DNA from: SKLM01 sp964575455
GTDB taxonomy: Bacteria; Chloroflexota; Anaerolineae; B4-G1
Length of the DNA stretch: 64,000 nucleotides
Assembly (NCBI GenBank): GCA_964575455.1
Contig: CAZNRX010000003.1
Span: 1 to 64,000, forward strand
Reading direction: 5' to 3'
In this document: one piece after another, positions 17,101 to 25,238 of the stretch
Position numbering within the stretch: the first letter of the stretch is position 1
Layout of the letters: each line of letters starts with the position of its first letter
The notes under the pieces: model-generated
Databases searched by the model: none
Told to the model about the DNA's origin: nothing
The model's input: the letters and a program-made list of their open reading frames with translations, nothing else
Translations under genes and position numbers: made by a program

Positions 17101-18279
17101 ACCGAGGACCTCCTGTGCGGCCGCGAGACCCGCTCCGGGGTCGAAGTCATACCCCGCCCGCGCCAGCCCGCTCTCTATGGCTCCGATGGTAGCCAGGACA
17201 TCTGATCCGCTGACCACCCCCATGTGACCGATCCGGAAGTAGCGCTTCTTGATCTCTGGGTGCAGTCCCCCGGCCAAGATGACGCCCGCCTCCCTGATGT
17301 GGCCGAGCACCGAGCGGTCTACCCCGTCGGGGAAGTAGGGCGCCGTCAGTGTGTTGGCCGCCACGTTGGCGCTCACCGGCACCTGCGCCATTCCCAGGGC
17401 CGCGGCAGCCGCCTTGACCGCTCTGCTCATCCGTCTGTGACGCTCAAAGCGCGCCTCCATGCCCTCTTCGAGGATCTGCCCCAGGCTGACGTTGAGCGCC
17501 CAGATTAGATTGACCGGGGGTGTGCCGAAGTAGCCGGTCTGGCGAGCTTCGTAGGCCTCCATAATCGGCGTCCACTTCGTCCAATCGGCGTAGTAGCTCA
17601 TCACCGGTGCCTTGCGCGTTCGGAATGCCTCCATGGCGCGTGGGCCAGCCACCACCAGGGCCAACCCTGGCGGCACCCCGATCGCTTTCTGCGAGGCGGT
17701 CAGCGCCAGGTCGACGCCCCAGGCCTCCTGCCGCAGCTCCTCCCCGGCCACCGAGCAGACGCCGTCGACCACGACCAAGGCGTCGTGCTCCCGGCCAAGG
17801 GCGGCCAGCGCTTTCACGTCGGTGGCGACGGCGGTCGACGTGTCGACCTGGGTGATCGTCATCATCTTGTAGCGTTGTCCCGAGCTCGTCGAAGGGGCCT
17901 CCAGCGCGGCCTCCACTTCGTCCAGCGGCGGCACGTCGCCGATGACAGGGGCGCGGACGTGGGTCACCTCGGCGCCATACCGCTGCAGGATCTCCCCGAA
18001 GCGGTCGCCGAAGACCCCCGTGTTGACGACCAGCGCCGCATCTCCCGGCTTGATCAGGTTTGCTGCCGCCATGTCCATCGCCAGCGTGCCCGATCCGGCG
18101 ACCACGAACGGCTGGGCGCTGGGTGCCAGGAAGACCTCTCGCAGTCGCTCCAACGCCGAGCCGAAGACCTCGACGAAGTTGGAGGCCACGTGGCTCGTGG
18201 TCGGCATTCCCATCGCCCGGAGCACCTCCGGCGTGAACTCAATGGGGCCAGGTATCATGAGCAGTCTGCGATTCTTCAC
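17098..18279 (-). CDS. Class V PLP aminotransferase (alanine-glyoxylate / serine-pyruvate type)
   Basis: The protein has 393 residues. It starts with RLLMIPGPIEFTPEVLRAMG, the usual opening of alanine-glyoxylate / serine-pyruvate aminotransferases. VAGSGTLAMDMAAANL and the PLP-lysine region TASQKAIGVPPGLAL are present. GTG at 18279 has AGGAGG 8 nt upstream. An Ala-Pro-Ser-Thr-Ser-Ser-Gly-Gln stretch in EAPSTSSGQRYKM is unlike the family and is encoded by a short dispersed repeat (17876-17895). It likely moves the amino group of alanine or serine to glyoxylate or pyruvate. A link to the glycolate-oxidase-like gene downstream is attractive because that enzyme type makes glyoxylate. Confidence 0.85.
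   Translation of the reverse strand: MKNRRLLMIPGPIEFTPEVLRAMGMPTTSHVASNFVEVFGSALERLREVFLAPSAQPFVVAGSGTLAMDMAAANLIKPGDAALVVNTGVFGDRFGEILQRYGAEVTHVRAPVIGDVPPLDEVEAALEAPSTSSGQRYKMMTITQVDTSTAVATDVKALAALGREHDALVVVDGVCSVAGEELRQEAWGVDLALTASQKAIGVPPGLALVVAGPRAMEAFRTRKAPVMSYYADWTKWTPIMEAYEARQTGYFGTPPVNLIWALNVSLGQILEEGMEARFERHRRMSRAVKAAAAALGMAQVPVSANVAANTLTAPYFPDGVDRSVLGHIREAGVILAGGLHPEIKKRYFRIGHMGVVSGSDVLATIGAIESGLARAGYDFDPGAGLAAAQEVLG
17876..17895 (-). repeat. Short dispersed repeat CCTTCGACGAGCTCGGGACA inside coding sequence
   Basis: The element encodes PSTSSGQ in frame within the class V aminotransferase, in a stretch where homologues usually have a short loop. It matches, from memory, a widespread intragenic element of the form CCTTCGACAAGCTCAGGxCA found in many environmental genomes. 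I see only one copy here. Confidence 0.4.
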
Positions 18280-18346
18280 TGTTTGAACCTCCTCAATGTA
18301 ATCCGGTGGTGTCTCTTAGATGTTCCTTGCTCTGGATGGCCGACCG

Positions 18347-19723
18347 CTACGGCAGACGGGCTTGCCTGTTGAACCAGTTCCAGGCTATCCTGAACGGCAG
18401 CGGTGGCTGGCGCTCAATAGGGGCGGCTGAGACCATGTCGGCCCAGCTTGCTGTGGCTTTCACCGCGCTCTCGAAGCAAGAAGCTGTGAAATCGGCGAGT
18501 TCACAGATCTGCGAGGGGGCCTTTGGACCGTCTGGCGGCTCTCCTTGTAGGGCCTCCCGCTTCTCTTTCGCCCTTCTCAGAAACATGTCCTCCAATTCAT
18601 CACGCTCCTGCTGATAGAGAGGGAGCCGGGTCGAGTAGTCGCGTATCACCTCGCGGTGCAGCTCCTCGTGTCTCCACCAGAGGGATGCAGGATCGTACGT
18701 TCCGGTCGGCTCAGGCCCGAGGTCCGGCAGCCCCGCGCCGTTAGGATAGACTGGTTTGAAGATGCTGGTGCAGGTAGCCGATGTGCCAGTCATCCAGCAC
18801 GTCGAGAGGCTGGGTGCAAGATGAGCCACCATCGCGCCGGTCGACTGACTGGGCCGCGTGGGCCCGAAGCCCGCGTGCACGCAAAGCGTTTCCATGAGCC
18901 AGCCCCGCCCCGGGTTCCAGTAAGGATCTGCCTTTGCTTGGCGGCCATGATCCCGCAAGAATCTCATCATCGCTCGGGGAGTGATGCTTCCGGCCTGCTT
19001 CTCAAGTAGCTCCATGGAGCGACGATGCCGAGCTCGACAGCCGTTCAGCGCCGTGTAGACGCGATCAGAATAGCAGTCAGCGAAGTGGAAGTCCGATCGT
19101 GACTTGCACCATCCTTTCTGGATGGCATGTTCGACGAGCTCCGGCGAGGCCATATCCCACTCCCTGCCGATGGTTAGGCCGTTGGAAATGCTTCTCGTGC
19201 GGCGGACACGCTCGGCAGCCCAGAACTCGCCCGCCGTCTCCAACACCCAGGCTTCTTGGGGATCGGCGATGAGGAACGCGTTATGGTAGTAAAGCTGGTG
19301 GCGAAAGCCGCAGTTGCCTCCTTGTCCATACACACCCAGAAGCTTGACGATGACCTCCAGTGCGCCGCGTGCTGTCTCGGCGCGCTCCAGCGCCAGACGT
19401 ATCAAGTCCATGCCTATGAGACCCGGTTCCTTGTCGTATGGCTCCTTCGTGAACACGGCTTCGTTGCCAATAGCGACCCCGAACTCGTTGACGCCCATCT
19501 CGCACCCCCAGAGCCAGAAAGGCCGAGAAAGTAGCACCTCGTACGTCTCCGCTACCTGCGGGATCTCAATGTACGTGCATCTGACCTTGGCGCCAGGCTC
19601 GTGCCTCGCCCGCGGAACGTGGGACAGCACGTGAGCTTCATTTGGCTCACGGTCGCTGTTCTTGGCTAGGATGACCGAGCCGTCATTCGTAGCATCTCCG
19701 ACGGCGACTAACGTGTCACACAC
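18347..19723 (-). CDS. C69/U34-family dipeptidase-like Ntn hydrolase
   Basis: The start is set at GTG 19723 because the next codon is Cys (TGT) and the protein then reads CDTLVAVG...GSVILAKNSDREPNE. This fits C69 dipeptidases, whose N-terminal Cys becomes the nucleophile after Met removal. GGAG lies about 10 nt before it. The frame can be extended upstream to 19990, but that would bury the Cys. The product is about 458 residues. Further family features are GNEAVFTKEPY and QEAWVLETAGEFWAAERV. It is probably a cytoplasmic peptidase or amidase; the substrate is unknown. A plausible promoter lies at 19843-19871. Confidence 0.8.
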   Translation of the reverse strand: MCDTLVAVGDATNDGSVILAKNSDREPNEAHVLSHVPRARHEPGAKVRCTYIEIPQVAETYEVLLSRPFWLWGCEMGVNEFGVAIGNEAVFTKEPYDKEPGLIGMDLIRLALERAETARGALEVIVKLLGVYGQGGNCGFRHQLYYHNAFLIADPQEAWVLETAGEFWAAERVRRTRSISNGLTIGREWDMASPELVEHAIQKGWCKSRSDFHFADCYSDRVYTALNGCRARHRRSMELLEKQAGSITPRAMMRFLRDHGRQAKADPYWNPGRGWLMETLCVHAGFGPTRPSQSTGAMVAHLAPSLSTCWMTGTSATCTSIFKPVYPNGAGLPDLGPEPTGTYDPASLWWRHEELHREVIRDYSTRLPLYQQERDELEDMFLRRAKEKREALQGEPPDGPKAPSQICELADFTASCFESAVKATASWADMVSAAPIERQPPLPFRIAWNWFNRQARLP

Positions 19724-19842
19724 GACGCTCTTGCTCCGTTTCTCAGTTAGACGTGATACGACGCTGCGCGTTGCCCGTGCCTGCCTATCCCAGGGTGGCT
19801 CGCACCCTGCTGCCTGGCAACAGGACTGAGTGCCTTGTGTAT

Positions 19843-19871
19843 AGTGTATCCCATGGGGCGAAAGTGGACAA
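19843..19871 (-). promoter_or_regulatory. Possible promoter for the C69 peptidase gene
   Basis: On the - strand TTGTCC (19871-19866), a 17-nt spacer and TACACT (19848-19843) form a moderate sigma-70-like pair about 120 nt upstream of the GTG at 19723. It diverges from the + strand promoter at 19900. Confidence 0.4.
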
Positions 19872-19899
19872 GTTACACGACGCCAGTGTGATGGTAACG

Positions 19900-19928
19900 T
19901 TGCGTCTGAGTCGATGACCTGGTACAAT
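19900..19928 (+). promoter_or_regulatory. Promoter facing an immediate intrinsic terminator
   Basis: TTGCGT at 19900-19905, a 17-nt spacer and TACAAT at 19923-19928. The predicted start of transcription is around 19935, right at the foot of the hairpin at 19937. Confidence 0.45.
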
Positions 19929-19936
19929 GCCACCTG

Positions 19937-19962
19937 ACGCCGAGCATTCGGCGTTGTTTTTT
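19937..19962 (+). terminator. Hairpin plus T-run in the 5' leader of the metallophosphoesterase gene
   Basis: ACGCCGA (19937-19943) and TCGGCGT (19948-19954) form a perfect 7-bp stem with loop GCAT, followed by TGTTTTTT. It has the form of an intrinsic terminator but lies between a promoter and the gene it should serve, so it may be an attenuator. Confidence 0.6.
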
Positions 19963-20041
19963 GTGCCTGCCAATGCTGGGCAGGAGACATAGCCTTAACA
20001 GGACGTTAACGCTTCGATAGGAAGCCCTTAAACGACGCATG

Positions 20042-20113
20042 CTATCCTTTGCTCTGTAGCCGACGCGTTCTCTGCGTTTTCGCTCAGGCGCGTATCGAAG
20101 CAGAGAGGGATAG
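20042..20113 (+). promoter_or_regulatory. Structured 5' leader before metallophosphoesterase gene
   Basis: Three nested complementary pairs are visible: CTATCC (20042-20047) with GGATAG (20108-20113), CTCTG (20052-20056) with CAGAG (20101-20105), and ACGCG (20063-20067) with CGCGT (20089-20093). The outer stem ends directly before the first candidate start codon. This may be a cis-acting RNA element or a chance fold; no known riboswitch class is recognised. Confidence 0.35.
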
Positions 20114-20137
20114 TTGTCATCAGGAAGGATCGTAGAT

Positions 20138-21043
20138 TTGACCACTTCGTTCGTCGAGAGCATACCTTTAGACATCTTTCCGCTGGAGCAGGCCATTGCG
20201 CTGCGGAATACCCTCCGCACGCGGGCTTACCGGCGGCTAACGCAGGCCTTTGACGCAGCCAAGACCGTCCTATTCGACAACAACTCGCGTCTTGTCTTCT
20301 TCAGCGACCTCCACCGGGGCGACAACTCCCGTGCCGATGCTTTCGCCCAGAACGAGGATCTCTTCATCCAGGCGCTGCAGCACTACTACCAGCGCGGGTT
20401 TACCTATGTGGAGGTTGGCGACGGTGATGAGCTTTGGCAGAACCGACGCCTCAGCGCCGTCAAGCGTGCCCATCGACGCACGTTCGACCTGTTGCATACC
20501 TTCGCCGCGAGGAACCGTCTCCATCTGATCTTTGGTAACCACGACATTCAAGGCTTCCAGCACCGCCGGATGAACAAGGATGGCCTGACCGCTCACGAGG
20601 GGCTGGTTCTGCAGCACACCCGCACCGAGCAGCAGGTCTTTGTCGTCCACGGTCATCAGGTCGACTTCAAGAGCGACGGCCTCTACCGTCTGTCCCGCTT
20701 CGTCATACGCCACGTCTGGCGTCATATTCAGAACCTGGGGATCACCGACGTGGCGTCAACGATGGGGGAATCGCGCAACCGAGGGACACTGCGCCAACGG
20801 GTCTCCGAGTGGATAGAGGCCCACAAGCAGACCGTGATCTGCGGCCACACGCACACGCCGAAATTCGCTGCTGCAGGTGATCTGCCGTACTTCAACGCTG
20901 GCAGTGGCGTCTTCGACGGGTACATCACGGGATTGGAGATCCAGAACGGTGAGATCGCCTTGGTCAAGTGGCTGCGGGCAGAGTGGGGACGGGCCGAGCG
21001 CTGGCTCCTGGCGCCACCGCGTAGGCTGAGCCTATTTGCCTAG
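20138..21043 (+). CDS. Calcineurin-like metallophosphoesterase
   Basis: The product has about 301 residues (309 if the TTG at 20114 is used). I prefer the TTG at 20138 because AGGAAGG ends about 10 nt ahead of it. The metal-binding motifs are in order: FFSDLHRGD, VGDGDELWQN, FGNHDIQ, VVHGHQVD and CGHTHTPKF, that is, the D-x-H, GD-x-x-D, GNHD, H and GHTH set with two metal sites. It hydrolyses a phosphoester; the substrate is unknown. Some relatives act on UDP-diacylglucosamine or cyclic nucleotides, but this protein lacks a feature that would choose. Its stop shares the palindrome CTAG with the stop of the converging threonine dehydratase gene. Confidence 0.85.
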   Translation: MTTSFVESIPLDIFPLEQAIALRNTLRTRAYRRLTQAFDAAKTVLFDNNSRLVFFSDLHRGDNSRADAFAQNEDLFIQALQHYYQRGFTYVEVGDGDELWQNRRLSAVKRAHRRTFDLLHTFAARNRLHLIFGNHDIQGFQHRRMNKDGLTAHEGLVLQHTRTEQQVFVVHGHQVDFKSDGLYRLSRFVIRHVWRHIQNLGITDVASTMGESRNRGTLRQRVSEWIEAHKQTVICGHTHTPKFAAAGDLPYFNAGSGVFDGYITGLEIQNGEIALVKWLRAEWGRAERWLLAPPRRLSLFA

Positions 21044-22086
21044 CGTCGTCCGACCCCGTCGGTGGGTTCGACGTCGACGTGACATTGCGCGATCTCTAGG
21101 AGCAGCGAGATTTCCACGTTCCCTCCGCTCAAGACAACCACCACGTTCTCCCCGAGCCTCGTGACCTTGCCCTGTAGCAGGGCCGCCAGGGCCACGGCGC
21201 CTCCACCCTCGACCACCAGGTGCTGTCTTTCCAGGGCGAAGGCCATGGCCTCGGTGATCTCCTCCTCCGTGACCAGCAGGGTCTCGTCCACGACTGCTTG
21301 GATCATGCGGAACGTGTACGCGTTGTCCAGCCCGATCCCTCCCGCCAGTGCGTCGGCGATGGTCTCTTCCTCCTCCATCTCAATGGGATGGCCGGCCCTC
21401 AGGCTGTGGAACATCACCGGCGCACGGTCCATCGACACACCGACGGCCCGAATCGACGCATCGGCCGACTTCAGCGCCACCGCGATGCCCGACAGCAGCC
21501 CGCCTCCCGAAAGGGGCACGACGACGGTGTCCACCTCAGGGAGATCATCCAGGATCTCCAGGCCGACGGTGCCCTGCCCGGCGATGATATCCGGATCGTC
21601 GAAGGGCGGTATCATGGTCAGCCCGCGCTCGACTTGCAGCCTTAGAGCGTGACGCTCGGCCTCGTCGTAGCTCTCTCCGTGCAGCACCACCTCAGCGCCA
21701 AGCCGCCGGATGCCGTCCACCTTGTTGGAGGGGACGCGCGTCGACATACAGACCACAGCCTGAACGCCGAGCTCCCGTGCCACGTATGCCACAGCCCGCC
21801 CGTGATTACCGCTGGAGACGGTGATCACGCCGCGCTCGCGCTCCGCGTTGGTGAGGCTCTGCAGCTTGGTGGCGGCCCCGCGGATCTTGAAGGCGCCGGT
21901 GCGTTGCACGTTCTCCAGCTTCAAGTAGACGGATGCGCCGACGCGTTCTGTCAGCTCGGGCGAGTTGATCAAGGGTGTCCTAACGGCGATGCCCCTGATT
22001 CTCTGGCGGGCTGCGTAGACGTCGCGCATCGTCACAGCTAAGTCGCGCAGTTGCGTGCTCCGTTGGTTAGGCGTCGCGCAGCTCAA
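21040..22086 (-). CDS. Threonine/serine dehydratase, short catabolic type
   Basis: The protein has about 348 residues with the PLP-lysine motif GAFKIRGA (Lys67), SSGNHGRAVAYVARE, and the glycine loop SGGGLLSG. There is no C-terminal ACT domain, so it resembles the short TdcB / serine racemase group more than biosynthetic IlvA. It deaminates threonine to 2-oxobutanoate, and probably serine to pyruvate. The longest frame starts at TTG 22086 and overlaps the end of the aminotransferase gene by 20 nt. An ATG at 22029 (MRDVYAARQRI) is the more usual start point for the family. It ends tail-to-tail with the metallophosphoesterase gene. Confidence 0.85.
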   Translation of the reverse strand: MSCATPNQRSTQLRDLAVTMRDVYAARQRIRGIAVRTPLINSPELTERVGASVYLKLENVQRTGAFKIRGAATKLQSLTNAERERGVITVSSGNHGRAVAYVARELGVQAVVCMSTRVPSNKVDGIRRLGAEVVLHGESYDEAERHALRLQVERGLTMIPPFDDPDIIAGQGTVGLEILDDLPEVDTVVVPLSGGGLLSGIAVALKSADASIRAVGVSMDRAPVMFHSLRAGHPIEMEEEETIADALAGGIGLDNAYTFRMIQAVVDETLLVTEEEITEAMAFALERQHLVVEGGGAVALAALLQGKVTRLGENVVVVLSGGNVEISLLLEIAQCHVDVEPTDGVGRR

Positions 22087-23194
22087 CGATCAGCTCACGG
22101 ATGCGGTCCAGTGCTGCGTGGAGGCAGTCCGCGGGGAGGCCGAAGCTGATCCGCAGATGGTGGTCGACGCCAAAGTGATCGCCGGCCCCGACCAGGACGC
22201 TCTTCTCCCGTATCAGCCGCACGACGAGCTCGCTGGAGTTCACGTCGAGGTGATAGCGAGGGAAGGCGATGGCGGCTGCCTGCGGTGGCACCAGGCTGAA
22301 GGTCTCCTCATGACGCGCCAGCCATTCCTCAAGGATGGAGTAGCCCCGGCGGATGTAGCCGCGCACCCGCTGCATCAGGCCTGGTCGAACCGCGGGCAAG
22401 AGCGCAGCGGCCGCCAGCTTGTTCGATAGCATGGTGGTGGTTATGGTGGTGTATTCGTGGCGTCTCCAGATGGCGTCGCGCATGCTCCTGGGTGCCACGA
22501 CCCAGCCGACCCGCAGCCCGGGCAGGCCGTAGGCCTTGCTCAGGCTGTTCGTGGCCAGCACCCTGTCGTAGCGCCCCCAGAAGGAGAGGGTCTGCTCGTC
22601 GGTTAGTCGCTCGGCTCCGCTGTAGACCTCGTCGGCCAGAAGCCAGGCCCCAACGCGGTCGGCGGCGACCACGATCTCGTCCATCTCTTCCTCAGTCAGG
22701 ATGGCGCCGGTCGGGTTGTTCGGGTTGCAGACCGCGATGAGCTTCGTCTCGTCCGACACCTTGTCGTTCAGCTCGTCCAGATCCGGTGCCCAGCCGCGCC
22801 CCTCCCGCAGGTGGAAGGTCTTGACGCGGCAGCCGTAGTTGCGGCCTATACCCCAGACCTGCATGTAGTTGGGCACCATCACCACCATCTCGTCTCCGCT
22901 TTGGAGGATCGTTTGTACGGTGATGAAGTTGGCCTCGGCGCACCCCACGGTGACGAGCACGTTGTCCGGGTCGGCGCCAGGATAGAGGGCGGAGATGCGC
23001 TTCCGCAGCTCGGGGGTGCCCTCGACCTGAGGATAGCTCAATTCGGTCGCCAGTAGATCCTCGATAGTCAGACCGTCGCCCAGCAGCTCGCGAAGCGCGG
23101 CAGGATGTGCACCGCTCTCGGAGAGGTTGTAGTCGACAGCCTGCTCCCAGTCGGACATGATGCGCTCAAGCTCGAAGGGTTGGAATGCCGCCAT
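22067..23194 (-). CDS. Class I/II PLP aminotransferase
   Basis: The protein has 375 residues with the fold-type I features NPNNPTGAILTEEEM, LLADEVYSGAE and the PLP lysine in NSLSKAYGLPGLRVGW. The product resembles aspartate/aromatic aminotransferases or aminotransferases acting on small amino acids. The substrate cannot be named from motifs. It overlaps the start of the threonine dehydratase gene and lies 30 nt downstream of an EamA-type exporter, so the three probably form one amino-acid operon. Confidence 0.85.
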   Translation of the reverse strand: MAAFQPFELERIMSDWEQAVDYNLSESGAHPAALRELLGDGLTIEDLLATELSYPQVEGTPELRKRISALYPGADPDNVLVTVGCAEANFITVQTILQSGDEMVVMVPNYMQVWGIGRNYGCRVKTFHLREGRGWAPDLDELNDKVSDETKLIAVCNPNNPTGAILTEEEMDEIVVAADRVGAWLLADEVYSGAERLTDEQTLSFWGRYDRVLATNSLSKAYGLPGLRVGWVVAPRSMRDAIWRRHEYTTITTTMLSNKLAAAALLPAVRPGLMQRVRGYIRRGYSILEEWLARHEETFSLVPPQAAAIAFPRYHLDVNSSELVVRLIREKSVLVGAGDHFGVDHHLRISFGLPADCLHAALDRIRELIVELRDA

Positions 23195-23224
23195 GGGAAC
23201 TCCTTGTGTATGCAGAAGACGCCG

Positions 23225-24130
23225 TCAGGTGAGGAAGATGACGGCGGCGCCGCCCAGGGCCACGACGGTCCCCGCGATGGATCGCGTGGTGATCGTCTCA
23301 TCGAAGATCCAGTGATCAAAAGGGATCAGCATAATGGGGCTCAGCGCCATCAGCGTAGATGCGATGCCCACGGGTGCGGTACGGACTGCGATCAACGATA
23401 GCCAGACGCCGATGAACGGCCCAATGAACGCCCCGCCGAGAAGCAAGAGGCGGGTTCGCTTGTCTCTGAGCGCCTGCCAGGTCGGACCGACCTGGCCGCG
23501 AAACAGGGTCAGTAGCCAGATGATGGCCGCGGCCACGATCATCCGAATCACCGTGGCGGAGAGCGCCGGGAAATCACCGACCAGGCCTCGCTTGGCCGCT
23601 ACCAGGCCCAGGGCCTGGCCGGTGGCTCCGCCTATTCCGAGCAACACTCCCAGGACGCGATTCCGCGTACGCTCCTTGTCGTCTCCATCCTCTGCGGGGC
23701 GCTCGGGCTCCCTCTCCAAGACCACCCAGGCAATGCCCCCCACGGTAATTAGGATGGCTATCATCTCGATGGGGAGCAGCGTCTCGCCCAACAGCACCCA
23801 GGCCGCCACAGTGCTGATGACCGGAACGAGCGTCATCAATACCATCGACTTCCGTGGTCCGATCAGCAGGAACGCGTGGAAAAGCGATCCATCCCCCAGA
23901 ATGAGCCCGATCGCCCCTGAAAGCCCCAACCATCCCCAGCGGTGAAGCTCGGCCTGGACGGGCCACAGCTTGCCATGAAGCAGCAGGTGGGCCAGCGACA
24001 GGAAGACGACGGCTATTGCCAGTCGAACGCGATTGACAACCCGGGATCCAACCCGCCGCCCTGCAAAGGTGAACTGAATTGAGTTAAGTGACCAACAGAG
24101 TGACGTCGCCAGTGCGGCAATCTCTCCCAT
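23225..24130 (-). CDS. EamA/DMT-family membrane transporter
   Basis: The protein has 301 residues with about ten hydrophobic segments in two repeated halves, as in EamA (DMT) permeases. Recognisable pieces are VLLGETLLPIEMIAILITVG at the end of the first half and SPIMLIPFDHWIFDETITTR near the end of the second. An acidic cytoplasmic loop (REPERPAEDGDDKERTRN) joins the halves. It probably exports a metabolite or amino acid in the inner membrane. It precedes an aminotransferase and a threonine dehydratase. Confidence 0.8.
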   Translation of the reverse strand: MGEIAALATSLCWSLNSIQFTFAGRRVGSRVVNRVRLAIAVVFLSLAHLLLHGKLWPVQAELHRWGWLGLSGAIGLILGDGSLFHAFLLIGPRKSMVLMTLVPVISTVAAWVLLGETLLPIEMIAILITVGGIAWVVLEREPERPAEDGDDKERTRNRVLGVLLGIGGATGQALGLVAAKRGLVGDFPALSATVIRMIVAAAIIWLLTLFRGQVGPTWQALRDKRTRLLLLGGAFIGPFIGVWLSLIAVRTAPVGIASTLMALSPIMLIPFDHWIFDETITTRSIAGTVVALGGAAVIFLT

Positions 24131-24213
24131 GAAGCTCTCCTCGAATAGGAATCAAAGGCGGCAGGCACGGGTGCCCATCTCACGAGACTGTTCGGCCCTG
24201 CGTGAAGTGGGCG

Positions 24214-24897
24214 CTAGAACCCGCGCTGCTGTCCCTCCCACGGCGGTTCGGCGTCCTTCTTGAGCTCCTCGACGCTTGGCCCGCCCAGATTTCGCAGCCG
24301 CCACGTGCCATAGAGGTAGCTCACTACGAGCAGCACAATCGTCGCCGGCCATCCCATGACGACGCTGAGGATGCCCAGAACAACCGCCTCCCCTCGTCGA
24401 AAGAGGAACCACTGGAGCGCCAGGCGGAGGGCAAAGAAGATCCCCCAGGCCAGCGTCACCTCACTGTAGGCGGGGCGTACCTTCGGGTGCCAGTACCATT
24501 TCATCGGCCAGCCCCGGGCCAGATGACTGGTCAAGGCCACGATGGGCCGGCCCACGATCACACTTATCACGCAGATCACGGTCGTGAGGCCCCCGTTGAT
24601 CAGGTTGGGTAAGAAGTACCCTTCGGCCTGATTGCTGAGCCGCGCGGCCAGGATGGCGAGGCCCGTCGCGGCGAGCCCACCGAGGGCGTATCCCAGCGGT
24701 TGGCCGCGGATGAGGCGGTATCCGCCCAGTGCGCCGGCCATCGCCAACGAGCCCCAACTTGCCACCGCGAAACCCACGAGGGCGTTCAGAAGCAGGAAAA
24801 CCAGCGGCGGCAAGACAGCATCGATCATGTTGCTCCGCCCGGCAACAACGGTGCGGAACTCCTCTGCTACTTCTTGGAACCTGTCTCCCTGTGCCAC
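24214..24897 (-). CDS. DUF3159-like integral membrane protein
   Basis: The protein has 227 residues with about six hydrophobic segments and a short soluble N-terminus. It resembles, from memory, the DUF3159 family (LPPLVFLLLNALVGFAVASW near the start, VGRPIVALTSHLARGWP in the middle). The function is unknown. GTG at 24897 has AGGGAGGGG just upstream, and a promoter is present at 24943-24970. I see no link to its neighbours. Confidence 0.65.
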   Translation of the reverse strand: MAQGDRFQEVAEEFRTVVAGRSNMIDAVLPPLVFLLLNALVGFAVASWGSLAMAGALGGYRLIRGQPLGYALGGLAATGLAILAARLSNQAEGYFLPNLINGGLTTVICVISVIVGRPIVALTSHLARGWPMKWYWHPKVRPAYSEVTLAWGIFFALRLALQWFLFRRGEAVVLGILSVVMGWPATIVLLVVSYLYGTWRLRNLGGPSVEELKKDAEPPWEGQQRGF

Positions 24898-24942
24898 GGT
24901 CGCATCCCCTCCCTGTCTGCTGTCGCCTAGCTCTGAGAGGGA

Positions 24943-24970
24943 AGTATAGCACGCCCGCCGATACTGGCAA
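24943..24970 (-). promoter_or_regulatory. Promoter for the DUF3159-like gene
   Basis: On the - strand TTGCCA (24970-24965), a 16-nt spacer and TATACT (24948-24943), about 45 nt before the GTG start at 24897. Confidence 0.55.
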
Positions 24971-25060
24971 CCGACGGCTCGAAAGGGGGCCAGCTTCGGC
25001 TCGGCTGTTCATTTTGGGACGACTCATATACGATTCCTACTCGTGAAGGCAGGAACGGCC

Positions 25061-25088
25061 TTGACAATTCGGTGGCCTCACCTATAGT
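25061..25088 (+). promoter_or_regulatory. Strong promoter upstream of FKBP gene leader
   Basis: A perfect TTGACA at 25061-25066, a 16-nt spacer, then TATAGT at 25083-25088, immediately repeated as TATAGT at 25089-25094. Transcription should start near 25096, about 35 nt before a terminator-like hairpin. Confidence 0.65.
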
Positions 25089-25128
25089 TATAGTCGAGTA
25101 GTTCAGGTCTGCATAGATGAAGGTGTAT

Positions 25129-25157
25129 CGCCCGGTGCTCAGCCTGGGCGTTTTTTT
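25129..25157 (+). terminator. Terminator-like hairpin in the FKBP gene leader
   Basis: CGCCCGG (25129-25135) pairs with CCTGGGCG (25143-25150; one G-U pair) around a short loop and is followed by seven T residues. No gene lies between this hairpin and the promoter at 25061, so it would end a transcript of about 60 nt. It is an attenuator or the end of a small RNA. Confidence 0.65.
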
Positions 25158-25238
25158 CTGCTCAAGGCGGACGTGTCGCAGGCCTTGAGTCCATCTCGGA
25201 CGTTAGTGATAACGGTTAGGTCAGAACAAAGGATACCA

